Source: Saprospirales bacterium
GTDB lineage: Bacteria > Bacteroidota > Bacteroidia > Chitinophagales > Saprospiraceae
DNA: 38,309 nucleotides
NCBI GenBank assembly: GCA_007695145.1
Contig: REEI01000049.1
Location: 1-38,309 of the forward strand
Reading direction: 5' to 3'
Shown in pieces: positions 9,966-17,973 of the stretch. Below the pieces are notes generated by a model, which worked only from the letters and a program-made list of their open reading frames with translations, ran no database searches and was not told where the DNA came from. The first letter of the stretch is position 1, and each line of letters opens with the position of its first letter. The position numbers were made by a program, and so were the translations under genes.

Positions 9966-10442
9966 CTACCTTGGCAATATTTTGAACTCCAGAGAGTGGA
10001 TGCCGGGTAGATGTTCTCTTCGCGTAAACTGTTCAAACTCTATCAGATGTTCTCCCGGGTCTCTGAAGCTAATATTTTGCTGCAGGAAAACTCTTAGGTA
10101 GCAAATTTCTCCCCTGCAATTGCCGTGCCACTGACCGGCCCTGTCTGCCATATCAACTGATAGCATATCTGTAACCAGGGTATCATTGGGAAATCGGGTG
10201 TGAATTTTCATGTAAATATTCTGAAAGGCGTAATCTCTTTCGTGTTCAATATCGAGAACCAGGTGATATCTGTGTGAGGTATCTGTCACCTCAAAGCGGT
10301 TGACAAAGGGATTTTCATAAGTCCACTCGGCTCCATCGAAGGTAATTTTGTTACTAAATTTCACTTCTTCTCCGCATGAGGAAAATAGGATTGTGAGGGC
10401 AATCAGGGTCAAAAAGAAGAAAAAAAGCTGAGGTCTCCCCAT
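9966..10442 (-). CDS. gldH: Gliding motility lipoprotein GldH
   Basis: This 158-residue protein has a lipoprotein signal (hydrophobic 6-20, then FSSC with the lipidated Cys at 23). The body matches the GldH pattern: an early W-x-Y-x-x-P-F strand (WTYENPFVNRFEVTDTS), a Y-H-L-V-L-D-I-E strand, the IYMKIHTRFPNDTLVTDML segment and a G-x-W-x-G-x-C loop (GQWHGNCRGE). GldH is required for gliding in Flavobacterium and is linked to the GldK-N/T9SS machinery at the cell envelope. Its start overlaps the dnaJ stop by one base (TAATG arrangement), so it is translated from the end of the thioredoxin-grpE-dnaJ transcript. No gliding gene lies beside it here. Confidence 0.82.
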   Translation of the reverse strand: MGRPQLFFFFLTLIALTILFSSCGEEVKFSNKITFDGAEWTYENPFVNRFEVTDTSHRYHLVLDIEHERDYAFQNIYMKIHTRFPNDTLVTDMLSVDMADRAGQWHGNCRGEICYLRVFLQQNISFRDPGEHLIEFEQFTRREHLPGIHSLEFKILPR

Positions 10443-11608
10443 TACGAAAACATATCCTTCATTTTCTCAAAAAAGCCCTTTTCAGATTTCCCCGGGTTGG
10501 GAGAAAAATTTTCCAACCCTCGTATCTTTTCCAGCAAGCTTTTCTCCTCTTCGGTGAGCTTTTTAGGAGTCCAGATATTGACGTAAATAAGCTGGTCTCC
10601 TATGCCGTAACTTTGAACCGAAGGCAGTCCTTTGCCTTTAAGTCTGAATACCTTGCCTGCCTGAGTACCGGCAGGAATGCGAATTTTCACCCTGCCGTCG
10701 AGGGTTGGCACTTCTACAGAGGTGCCGAGAGCTGCGTCAGCGAAGTTGAGATAGAGATCGTAGAGTAGATTAGAGCCGTCGCGTTTGAGAAAATCGTGGG
10801 ATTTTTCTTCAATGTGAATCAGCAAGTCTCCTGCCGGTCCACCATTCATTCCCGCATTACCCTTACCTCTCATACTGAGTTGCATATCGTGTTCCACCCC
10901 GGCAGGTATATCAATAGAAATGGTCTCCTGACCAAATACGCGCCCTTCCCCTCGGCATTTTGAGCACTTTGCTGTCGTCACTTCTCCTACTCCATTGCAA
11001 GCGGGGCAGGTAGTGGTGGTGGCCATTTGGCCAAGGAAAGTCTGACGAATTTGTCTGACGAAACCTGAACCATTGCAAGTGGAACAAGTTTTTCTGGAGC
11101 TGCTGTCTTTGGCACCGCTGCCTTTACACTGATCGCAGGTAAGTTGTTTTTTTACTTTGATCTTCTTGGTGACCCCTTTGGCTATTTCCTCCAGGGTTAA
11201 AGCGACTTTTATTCTGAGGTTTGATCCGCGCTGACCTCCGGAACGGGGGCCCTGCCGACCGCCTCTGAAAAAGGATTCGAAGGGACTACCTCCATCGCCA
11301 AAAACATCTCCAAATTGCTGAAAAATGTCCTCCATGGTCATACCACCCTGGCCTCTGCCCCGGCCACCAAATCCGGCATTCGGATCTACGCCTGCATGAC
11401 CATATTTGTCATATCGGGCTTTCTTCTCGGGATTTCCCAATATTTCATAGGCTTCGGCGGCCTCTTTGAATTTTTCTTCAGCCTCCTTATTTTCGGGATT
11501 CTTATCCGGATGGTATTTAAGGGCGACCTTGCGGTACGCTTTTTTTATAGCAGCCGCATCGGCACCTCTATCCACTCCAAGGATTTCGTAATAATCTCTC
11601 TTTGCCAT
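10442..11608 (-). CDS. dnaJ: Chaperone DnaJ (Hsp40)
   Basis: DnaJ stimulates DnaK ATPase and delivers unfolded clients. All type-I domains are present in order: J domain with HPD at residues 33-35, a Gly/Phe-rich linker (about 70-125), four zinc-binding CxxCxGxG repeats ([32 protein letters not shown]) and the C-terminal substrate-binding beta domains. The frame can be extended upstream to 11668, into the grpE coding region, but the family begins [12 protein letters not shown], so ATG 11608 is used (388 residues). grpE lies 16 bp upstream and gldH follows directly. dnaK is not in the window. Confidence 0.97.
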   Translation of the reverse strand: MAKRDYYEILGVDRGADAAAIKKAYRKVALKYHPDKNPENKEAEEKFKEAAEAYEILGNPEKKARYDKYGHAGVDPNAGFGGRGRGQGGMTMEDIFQQFGDVFGDGGSPFESFFRGGRQGPRSGGQRGSNLRIKVALTLEEIAKGVTKKIKVKKQLTCDQCKGSGAKDSSSRKTCSTCNGSGFVRQIRQTFLGQMATTTTCPACNGVGEVTTAKCSKCRGEGRVFGQETISIDIPAGVEHDMQLSMRGKGNAGMNGGPAGDLLIHIEEKSHDFLKRDGSNLLYDLYLNFADAALGTSVEVPTLDGRVKIRIPAGTQAGKVFRLKGKGLPSVQSYGIGDQLIYVNIWTPKKLTEEEKSLLEKIRGLENFSPNPGKSEKGFFEKMKDMFS

Positions 11609-11624
11609 TAAACTTAGGTCTCTT

Positions 11625-12284
11625 TTACTTACCCACCACGACTTTGGCGTGGCGTATGATTTTTTCATTCAGCAGATATCCCTTTTCAATGGTATCCACT
11701 ACTTTCCCTTTCAGGTCCTCAGAGGGAGCCGGTATTTCGGTGAGTGCCTCATGGCGATCGGGATCGAAGTCTGCACCCTCAGTATCCATAGGTTTAAGGC
11801 CTCTGGATTCCAGTGTTTTGAACAATTTATGATGCACCAACTTCAAGCCTTCTGCGACAGAATCTTCACGAGACTGCTCATGTATTATTTTCAAAGCCCT
11901 GTCAAAATCGTCCAAAACGGGAAGCAAATCTGCCATTATGTCCCTGGAAGCAGTTTTAATAAGGTCTGTGAACTCCCTTGCACTTCGTTTCTTGTAGTTC
12001 TCGAACTCAGCCAAAAGGCGCAAGTTTTTATCTCTTTGCTTGTTTATTTCCTCTCTCAAAATTTCCAATTCATTTTCTCCTGTTTCTTCAGTCTTCTCAG
12101 CAGAAAGTCCATTGGGCTCATGGTCATCACCCTGTGATTCATTGCTGTCATTTATTGAGGCATTCATTGCTTCAGAATTGTCAAGTTCTGCCTCAGTCTG
12201 AGGAATTTTATCTTTGGTCATTGTGCTTTCACTTTTTAAATCCCCCTGGGTTTTCCTTTTTTTATCCTTATTCTTTTTAGCCAT
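11625..12284 (-). CDS. grpE: Nucleotide exchange factor GrpE
   Basis: GrpE releases ADP from DnaK and resets the Hsp70 cycle with DnaJ. The 219-residue protein has a long charged, low-complexity N-terminus (Lys-rich start, then Asp/Glu/Ser-rich to about residue 70), a long coiled-coil helix ([20 protein letters not shown] and onward) and the C-terminal beta domain with the conserved region [20 protein letters not shown] and the terminal RHAKVVVGK. It precedes dnaJ by 16 bp in one operon. The ATG at 12284 is followed by a very Lys-rich stretch, typical of Bacteroidota GrpE. Confidence 0.96.
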   Translation of the reverse strand: MAKKNKDKKRKTQGDLKSESTMTKDKIPQTEAELDNSEAMNASINDSNESQGDDHEPNGLSAEKTEETGENELEILREEINKQRDKNLRLLAEFENYKKRSAREFTDLIKTASRDIMADLLPVLDDFDRALKIIHEQSREDSVAEGLKLVHHKLFKTLESRGLKPMDTEGADFDPDRHEALTEIPAPSEDLKGKVVDTIEKGYLLNEKIIRHAKVVVGK

Positions 12285-12345
12285 AGTGGATTTTTTTAGG
12301 GTAGTACATCAATTACTTTGCCATAGGACAAAACAAGTCAAAATG

Positions 12346-12867
12346 TCAGGAGCTCTCCAAACGGTCGATCATTCGGGGAATATTTCTAAAACTGGGATTG
12401 ACGCCAACTATCCGTCCTTCCCTATCCACCAGGAATGAAGTCGGAATACTATTGACTCCAAATCCATAGTAAGCGGGATGGTTGCCAAAACGAGGTTCCA
12501 CGAATTGATAGGGCCAGGTAAAGCCGGCCTGTTCACCGATTCTGATCCAGGCTTCACCCCCGGATTCCAGGGCTATGGATACTATTTCAAAGTCTGCAGC
12601 CCACTTGTAGTCAGAGTTTGTCTTTATCTCGTGATAAAATTTAGCCAACTCAGGGTTCTTTTGTCTGCATGGTCCGCACCAACTGCCCCAAAAATAAAAG
12701 AGGAGGTAGTTCCCTTTAAGATCGACCAAATCGAGTTCGTACCCATTACCACGAACAGTAACCTCCGGCATACTGTCTCCAAAAACCAATTCAGAACGCC
12801 CAAACCAATACCAGGCCATGAGGCCAAAAAGGACTACCAAAAGAATGGCAATGAAATTTTTCCACAT
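12346..12867 (-). CDS. Membrane-anchored thioredoxin-like protein (TlpA/ResA-type)
   Basis: The 173-residue protein has one N-terminal hydrophobic segment (residues 5-21, uncleaved anchor or signal) and a periplasmic thioredoxin fold. The redox motif WCGPC is at residues 63-67 in FYFWGSWCGPC, and the cis-proline region is IPTSFLVDREGRIVG. A Glu- and Gly-containing insertion (VSIALESGGEAW) before the central helix is characteristic of TlpA/ResA relatives. It would reduce or exchange disulfides in exported proteins, for example for cytochrome maturation; the specific partner is unknown. The gene ends 61 bp before grpE on the same strand and may be the first gene of the grpE-dnaJ-gldH transcript, though the gap leaves room for a separate grpE promoter. 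Confidence 0.88.
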   Translation of the reverse strand: MWKNFIAILLVVLFGLMAWYWFGRSELVFGDSMPEVTVRGNGYELDLVDLKGNYLLFYFWGSWCGPCRQKNPELAKFYHEIKTNSDYKWAADFEIVSIALESGGEAWIRIGEQAGFTWPYQFVEPRFGNHPAYYGFGVNSIPTSFLVDREGRIVGVNPSFRNIPRMIDRLESS

Positions 12868-13831
12868 GATTCATAATATTTTCAAATAAGACTTAACGCC
12901 AAATCCTCTTCCTCATTTCAGGGAATGATTTCCAAATTGAGGAAGTTCCTACAAAGGTCAGCATTTACAACAAGGCGAATCCGCTTTAGATTAGTTTTTT
13001 ATCAGATTTCAGCATCCGTATTCCCTGTTCTCATCCCAAAGCATTTATACATTTCCACAATATCTAAAAATACAGGAGTAAGCTGCCCCCCTAAAGCAAC
13101 TTTCCACCGCGGTTTGTCTGACAATACGACAGATGTTGCCTCCCTCCAATCAAAAGTTCGGAGCCTGCTTACTAGCGTTTTGCACAACCCGCTTTTTATA
13201 TAAAACACACTTGCCATGCTCTTAGCTGGTAACTAAAGACCATTTTCTCATACCTTCTCTTTGGTGTAAGTGTTGAAAAAACTATGCATAACTCTGCCCC
13301 CAGCCAAAACCAGTCAAACTATGCAAGTAATTGTCATTTCTTTACTTCGTAAAAGGATATAACCCTACTTTGATAAAGTAAGCCAATCCATGGTAGTAAT
13401 CATTGTACTTAGGAACAGCAATGAATAGGAAGCCATCGTGATTCTTCCATAAAGGAGTACAACTCCCAAAAAAAGACCGAATACTTGCTTACAAGCCCGG
13501 CCAATAGAAAGAGGCTTGATCAGTCGATAGATCAACGGTAGAAAGGGGTAACTGTTAAAAGTGCTCTTTAATTCACTGTTGGTTGGATTGTGAGAACTTG
13601 GTCTATTAGTCTACTAGATGGCAAAAAGAATCACCCTTTTTACGCATGTTGAAATAAAGAGTCACAGGCATGGGCACAAAAGGAGGCAGGTTGTATTTTC
13701 GATAAAAGTAGCCTACAAACCCCCTTCCTCCATATTTGTTTTCATACTTTTCGAAAATTTTCAAGGCAAATTTTAAGTCATCTACATTCTGTACTCTTGG
13801 ACTTTTTCATATCATTGCTGACTAAATTAAA
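12868..13831. other. Gene-free region between the thioredoxin gene and the 2OG oxygenase gene
   Basis: Nearly 1 kb with no gene I can support, between divergent transcription units. The stretch 13070-13140 resembles 17597-17670 (shared AAGCTG-CCCCCTAAA core and TCTGtCAAT), suggesting remnants of one repeated or formerly coding segment. The segment near 13170-13195 (GCGTTTTGCACAACCCGC) resembles GTTTTGCAT...GTAGCGG near 17440. No promoter with a clean -7 word is seen ahead of 13832. Confidence 0.5.
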
Positions 13832-16018
13832 ATGTCGTCAATGAAACAGCTAAAATCTTCCATTCTGCAATGTCTTCAGGAATTGAAGGGCAGTGGGAAA
13901 TTTGCAGATGTACAGATCGCTGATTTTGTGCTTCCGGGATTACAGGTAGAAGGAGTGGGTGACATTGCATTCCCCTTACAGGAATTTCAAGCCGGGGAAT
14001 TGATCAAGGTGGCGCGAAAAGCACCTTTTGGGAAAGGCCGGGACACCATTTTGGATTCCAGTGTGAGAAGGGGTTGGGAGATTGATGCCGATAAACTGAA
14101 TTTTGCCAATCAGCAATGGTCCCAATTTATCAATAAAACCATTGAAAAGGTAAAGATAGAGTTGGGCCTGGAAGAATATACGGTGGAGGCAAATCTTTAT
14201 AAACTCCTGCTGTACGAAGAAGGCGATTTCTTTTTGCCACACAAGGACTCAGAAAAAGAAAGCGGGATGTTCGGCACTTTGATTGTAGGCCTTCCTTCAA
14301 ATTACAGTGGAGGCGAATTGGTGATTCACTTTGAAGGTGAAGAAGTTGTGGCTGATTTTGCCAATCCTTCAGACCATTTCAGCATAAATATTGCCGCGTT
14401 TTACGCCGATTGCGACCACGAGGTGAAGCCATTGAAGTCGGGTTACAGAATTAGCCTGGTGTACAATCTCGTGCAGAGAAAATCCGGAAAAAAGATAGAG
14501 CTGAAATCAATCCACCACCATGCTGATATACTAGCAGATATTATTACAAAACACCCCCTTGAAAAGCCGTATATTGTACTTTTGGGTCATCAATACACAC
14601 CTGAAAACTTTTCTTACGATCACTTAAAACTCAACGACCGATGCCGGGCCGATGCGCTCTTGTTGGCGGCCAAAAAACTGGGGTACTACTCAAAACTATG
14701 TCTGGTCACTTCCTTCAAAGCCGGGATTCCGGATTATGACGGGTATTATGAATACGGAGAAGATGGCGGTGACGACGATGCGCTAATGGAAGAGGTTTAC
14801 GAAGAATGGTTAGAAATTGAAAGTTGGTGCGGCAGTCAAATTCCTCATTTGAATACCTTTCGATTTGAAGAGGATGACTTGATTACATCTTTCGAGTTGG
14901 ACAAAGACGAACCCATTGTCAAAGAGTCTTCAGGTTATATGGGAAACTACGGTCCTGATCTGTCGCACTGGTATCACTACGGAGCAGTAGTAATATGGTC
15001 TCCTGATCAAAATGCTCAATTCTTAAGAGACTCCATTACGCTTTTACAATTAGAATGGATTGGCTACTTCAATCGCAGCGGGCAGGTGTCACCCAAGGAG
15101 AAAAAAGCTGTTGATTTCATCATTAAAAAAGGTCTGAACGACAAACTTCCTTTGGAAGTTCACAACGATTTCAATGTCGTGGCGGATTGGCTGACTCTTC
15201 AAGACGACAAAGCGTTTTTTCTAAAGGCTGAAAATGAACGTCTCCAATTGTTGTTTGAATACATGAGTAAGGAAAGCTGGCAAAAAATATGGGAATGGTT
15301 GCCGGAAAAACACAGCTCCCTGGTTTTTGAGAAACTGGCAGATCGGCCGGGTAAGAAGGCAGTTGAAAAATTATTTGCGGTTATTCGCTTCATGGCTTCA
15401 AATTTGGATACAGTTGATATGGCAAAAAACCAAACTGCTGCTCTACCCCAATTCATTGAAAATATCGACGAAAAGGATCCCATTCAATTCACTGCAGCGG
15501 CTATTTCAGACCTGATCTGGATAGATCGTCATTTCTCCCCGGGAGAGGAATGGGTTAAGGCCGTAAGTCATCCGATTACCTCTCATCGGGATTGGCAGTA
15601 CATCCACGGTGTTTTAGGGCCACAATTATCCGCAGAAAAGAAATCATCCCCACTGCTCGAAGTGCTACTGGACTATTGTAAAGAATACCTGCGAAAAAGA
15701 GTGACCAACAAGCCAGAACCTCCCGCAGACTGGAGCCGTCCGGTTCCCGATTCAAAACACTATTCCTACGTATGGAAAATGCTAAAATCCTTTTTGGAAT
15801 CACCCGTCGAGCAGATCTACGATTTTAAAAGGGTAAAGGCAGATAGGGACGAAGTGGAATACGCATTAAAAAACGGAAGGGCTGATCTTAAAACCAGCAC
15901 CATCAGAAAAGGATCTCCACATACCCTCAGAATCACCAAAACCCAGGCAACCTACGACCGAAAGTTTAAAAAATGGCAGAAGGATGTGGATTTGTTGGGG
16001 AAGTTGGATCTGAAATGA
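13832..16018 (+). CDS. 2-oxoglutarate/Fe(II)-dependent oxygenase (prolyl-hydroxylase-like) with long C-terminal extension
   Basis: The N-terminal ~215 residues form a prolyl-4-hydroxylase-type 2OG-Fe(II) domain: iron ligands H137 and D139 (LPHKDSEK), a strand GTLIVGLPSNYSGGELVIHF, the distal ligand H196 (YADCDHEVKP) and the 2-oxoglutarate-binding R206 (SGYRISLVYNL). Such enzymes hydroxylate protein side chains or other substrates using O2 and 2-oxoglutarate. The remaining ~510 residues have no fold I recognise; they include an acidic stretch (EYGEDGGDDDALMEEVYEEW) and a helical C-terminal half ending in a basic region that may bind nucleic acid or protein. No signal peptide, so cytoplasmic. 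The total of 728 residues is much longer than a catalytic domain alone. It stands alone, convergent with fic, next to the fic-flanking repeat. Confidence 0.85.
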   Translation: MSSMKQLKSSILQCLQELKGSGKFADVQIADFVLPGLQVEGVGDIAFPLQEFQAGELIKVARKAPFGKGRDTILDSSVRRGWEIDADKLNFANQQWSQFINKTIEKVKIELGLEEYTVEANLYKLLLYEEGDFFLPHKDSEKESGMFGTLIVGLPSNYSGGELVIHFEGEEVVADFANPSDHFSINIAAFYADCDHEVKPLKSGYRISLVYNLVQRKSGKKIELKSIHHHADILADIITKHPLEKPYIVLLGHQYTPENFSYDHLKLNDRCRADALLLAAKKLGYYSKLCLVTSFKAGIPDYDGYYEYGEDGGDDDALMEEVYEEWLEIESWCGSQIPHLNTFRFEEDDLITSFELDKDEPIVKESSGYMGNYGPDLSHWYHYGAVVIWSPDQNAQFLRDSITLLQLEWIGYFNRSGQVSPKEKKAVDFIIKKGLNDKLPLEVHNDFNVVADWLTLQDDKAFFLKAENERLQLLFEYMSKESWQKIWEWLPEKHSSLVFEKLADRPGKKAVEKLFAVIRFMASNLDTVDMAKNQTAALPQFIENIDEKDPIQFTAAAISDLIWIDRHFSPGEEWVKAVSHPITSHRDWQYIHGVLGPQLSAEKKSSPLLEVLLDYCKEYLRKRVTNKPEPPADWSRPVPDSKHYSYVWKMLKSFLESPVEQIYDFKRVKADRDEVEYALKNGRADLKTSTIRKGSPHTLRITKTQATYDRKFKKWQKDVDLLGKLDLK

Positions 16019-16021
16019 TGA

Positions 16022-16185
16022 AAGCAGGCTTTTAGAAGTATCTGTGCGGTTTCGAGCTTGGCGCAGTGGCGGAGTTCGGATCGCTTCACTGTCAATACAC
16101 CACAAAAGTTGATTCGAGATAGCATGTTTAATTAAACACGCACTGTGCTGAGCATGCTGAAGCAACTCCGGCCATAGTGCCAAGC
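16022..16185 (+). repeat. fic-flanking direct repeat, right-complete copy, with long imperfect palindrome
   Basis: Bases 16022-16157 match 17825-17961 in the same orientation at close to 90% identity by eye. This copy also contains a large imperfect inverted repeat: the arm beginning CTTGGCGCAGTGGCGGAGTT (16058) pairs with the arm ending ACTCCGGCCATAGTGCCAAG (about 16185), and the pairing continues inward as GCTTCA/TGAAGC with a 6-base bulge. The loop region contains the perfect 14-bp palindrome TGTTTAATTAAACA and a GCACTGTGC hairpin. It lies between the convergent oxygenase and fic genes and could act as a bidirectional terminator, a recombination site or a MITE-like element. Confidence 0.8.
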
Positions 16186-16198
16186 ATGTTAGTGGTTG

Positions 16199-17287
16199 TT
16201 ACTCATTGTTCTCCAATATTTCTAGTAGTTTTTGATTCAAGTATAGTTTCTCTTTTCCCACTTTTTCTGATTTCAAAAAGCCTTTTTCTTCTAACGCTAT
16301 CAAATAATTGCCAACAGTCTTTAAGCTTCCAATTTTTTCGTCAATCAGGTTTTGGCGTTTGGTGTATGGTAAACGGAATAAAATCTCAATCAAGTCTTTA
16401 GAATAAACCCTTGGCAACTTCATTTTGATTTCGTTTGCAGTTTCTTCCATAACTTCAGTGATTTTATCTAGTCTTTTCAATCCTTTATTGGAAGTTACTT
16501 CAATCATATCTAACATGTACAGAATGTAATCTTCCCATTCGTTTTTTTCGGTCACATCTCGTAAACACCTATAATACTCAGCTTTGTTTTTAATGATATA
16601 TTCACTCAGGTAGATTGCCGGTGTGTCCAATAAGCCTGAAAGTTTTAGATACAATAACAATAAAATTCTTCCTGTTCTTCCGTTGCCATCATAGAAAGGG
16701 TGTATTGCTTCAAATTGATAGTGCAATATTGCCATTTTTATTAATGGGTCAATCGTTTCATCTTCGTTTATGAATTTTTCTAAGTTTGCCAATTTCTCAC
16801 GAATAACCGATTCGCCACTTGGCGGGGTGTAAATAACTTTACCTTGTATGTTGCTCAATGTTGTTCCGGGCGTATTCCGTATTGAAGCACTATTTTGTTT
16901 AATACACTGAACAATTCTGACGCAAAGATTGGTTGTTATAAATGGTTTTCTTTTCAATTCCTCTAAGCCTAACCACAGTGCTTCTTTGTAGCTTAAAACC
17001 TCTTTTGTAGCTGAGTTATCTACCTTTCTGTTAGCAACTAATGATTTGTAGAGTTCATCGTTTGTTGTAATTATGTTCTCTACTTCCGAACTCGCTTTCG
17101 CTTCCTGTAAATATATTGTGTCTAAAAACAGAGTAGGGTTGGGTAAATTGAGTAAAGTCCCATTAAGTTGGGCCAAAGCTCGTCCTGCCGTAATTGTTTT
17201 TCGAAGTATCTGTTTTGTTTCTGTGTCTACCTTTGGTGGCAATAATGGCAGGTCGTTATACGGAATATTGCGGTCAAATTTGTTCAT
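16199..17287 (-). CDS. Fic family protein (AMP transferase type) with inhibitory helix and winged-helix C-terminus
   Basis: Fic enzymes transfer AMP, or other phosphate-linked groups, from nucleotides to protein hydroxyls. The active-site motif HPFYDGNGRTGR is complete (residues 196-207 from the ATG), including the catalytic His and the anion-binding Asn/Arg. An upstream S-x-x-x-E-N inhibitory helix (SSEVEN, Ser66/Glu70/Asn71) marks a class II, self-inhibited enzyme that needs no separate antitoxin. The C-terminal ~80 residues (RVYSKDLIEILFRLPYTKRQNLIDEK... with GNYLIALEEKGFL) form a winged-helix DNA-binding domain. A TTG nine bases upstream is also in frame, but ATG 17287 is preferred (362 residues). 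Base composition is AT-richer than neighbours, and the gene sits between direct repeats, suggesting acquisition. Self-AMPylation or regulation of its own promoter is plausible (inference). Confidence 0.92.
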   Translation of the reverse strand: MNKFDRNIPYNDLPLLPPKVDTETKQILRKTITAGRALAQLNGTLLNLPNPTLFLDTIYLQEAKASSEVENIITTNDELYKSLVANRKVDNSATKEVLSYKEALWLGLEELKRKPFITTNLCVRIVQCIKQNSASIRNTPGTTLSNIQGKVIYTPPSGESVIREKLANLEKFINEDETIDPLIKMAILHYQFEAIHPFYDGNGRTGRILLLLYLKLSGLLDTPAIYLSEYIIKNKAEYYRCLRDVTEKNEWEDYILYMLDMIEVTSNKGLKRLDKITEVMEETANEIKMKLPRVYSKDLIEILFRLPYTKRQNLIDEKIGSLKTVGNYLIALEEKGFLKSEKVGKEKLYLNQKLLEILENNE

Positions 17288-17304
17288 TTTGTTCAAGTGT
17301 AAGT

Positions 17305-17386
17305 TTTACTCTCGTTTTAAATACAAGGGCAAAAATACGACATATTTACTCTTGTTTATATAATGAAGGTAATTTTTACTCTTGTT
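17305..17386 (-). promoter_or_regulatory. Three phased direct repeats upstream of fic (candidate operator)
   Basis: TTTACTCTCGTT at 17305-17316 and TTTACTCTTGTT at 17345-17356 and 17375-17386 (plus-strand orientation) start 40 and 30 bp apart, close to whole helical turns, so they face the same side of DNA. They bracket the fic -7 element. The Fic protein itself carries a winged-helix domain, so autoregulation is a natural reading, but that is inference. Confidence 0.65.
17330..17337 (-). promoter_or_regulatory. Bacteroidota -7 promoter element of fic
   Basis: Minus-strand TATTTTTG fits TAnnTTTG and lies between the first and second operator-like repeats, about 43 bp before the ATG at 17287. 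Confidence 0.5.
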
Positions 17387-17473
17387 CTACTTTGAGAAGT
17401 TAAGGTCGTTTGTGACCAGTCTTGCCAAAATAGCCGATAACGTTTTGCATGTAAGAGAAGTAGCGGATTAAAT

Positions 17474-17589
17474 GTATCCACCAAACCAACCCCATCTATG
17501 AGAATTAATTGGCGTAATAGGCAGCTCATTTCTGAAAGTAAACAGGCATTAAAACTTTCGGCTGCGGTCTAAGGTTTGCTCTGCCAGCA
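17474..17589 (+). repeat. Second dispersed repeat family, copy 1
   Basis: This stretch matches 38120-38240 in the same orientation: GTATCCACC...ACCAACCCCA at the left, TTGAGAAT/ATGAGAAT..AATTGG in the middle and GCGGTCTAAG.TTT.CTCTGC.AGCA at the right. It lies upstream of fic inside the island. No intact transposase or other gene is contained in it. Downstream (17597-17670) is a segment shared weakly with 13070-13140. Confidence 0.75.
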
Positions 17590-17824
17590 CTTGGTGGAAA
17601 AACCGGAGCAAGCTGACCCCCTAAATCCTTCCATTCTTCAATGGTTGTTTTTTCTGTCAATCCGTCAGATACTGGCCCTTGAATCAAAATTCCAAAGTAT
17701 AGTGATCCCCCCGGCATTTAGGCGGCAGACATAGAGGGTCCCTTTCCTGGTATTTGGCAAGTCCGGGCCATTGTCTATCATTGCTCAATGGTCCAGTAAA
17801 ATTTGGATGGGGGGATATGGATTG

Positions 17825-17961
17825 AAGCAGGATTTTAGAAGTATCTGTGCAGTTTCGGGCTTGGCGCAGTGGCGGAATTCGGAGCACTTCACTGGCAATA
17901 CACCACAAAAGTTGATTCGAGATAGCATGTTTAATTAAACACGCACTGTGCTTGAGCATGC
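17825..17961 (+). repeat. fic-flanking direct repeat, second copy
   Basis: Near-identical to 16022-16157 in the same orientation, including the 14-bp TGTTTAATTAAACA palindrome. The right arm of the large inverted repeat present in the other copy is missing: homology stops at GAGCATGC and the sequence runs into the end of the PH-domain gene at 17974. Together the two copies bracket fic and its promoter region. Confidence 0.85.
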
Positions 17962-17973
17962 CAAATCTCCCCC

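Noticed and set aside
13002-13217. 71-codon minus-strand frame with GGQLTPVF
   Set aside because: No start signal or family match. Kept only as a possible relic shared with 17526-17717.
15866-16183. Minus-strand frame with HSACLIKHAISNQLLWCI, repeated in 17684-17983
   Set aside because: The shared peptide comes from the duplicated DNA at 16022 and 17825. The frame overlaps the oxygenase C-terminus, and DNA similarity with a palindrome explains it better than a gene.
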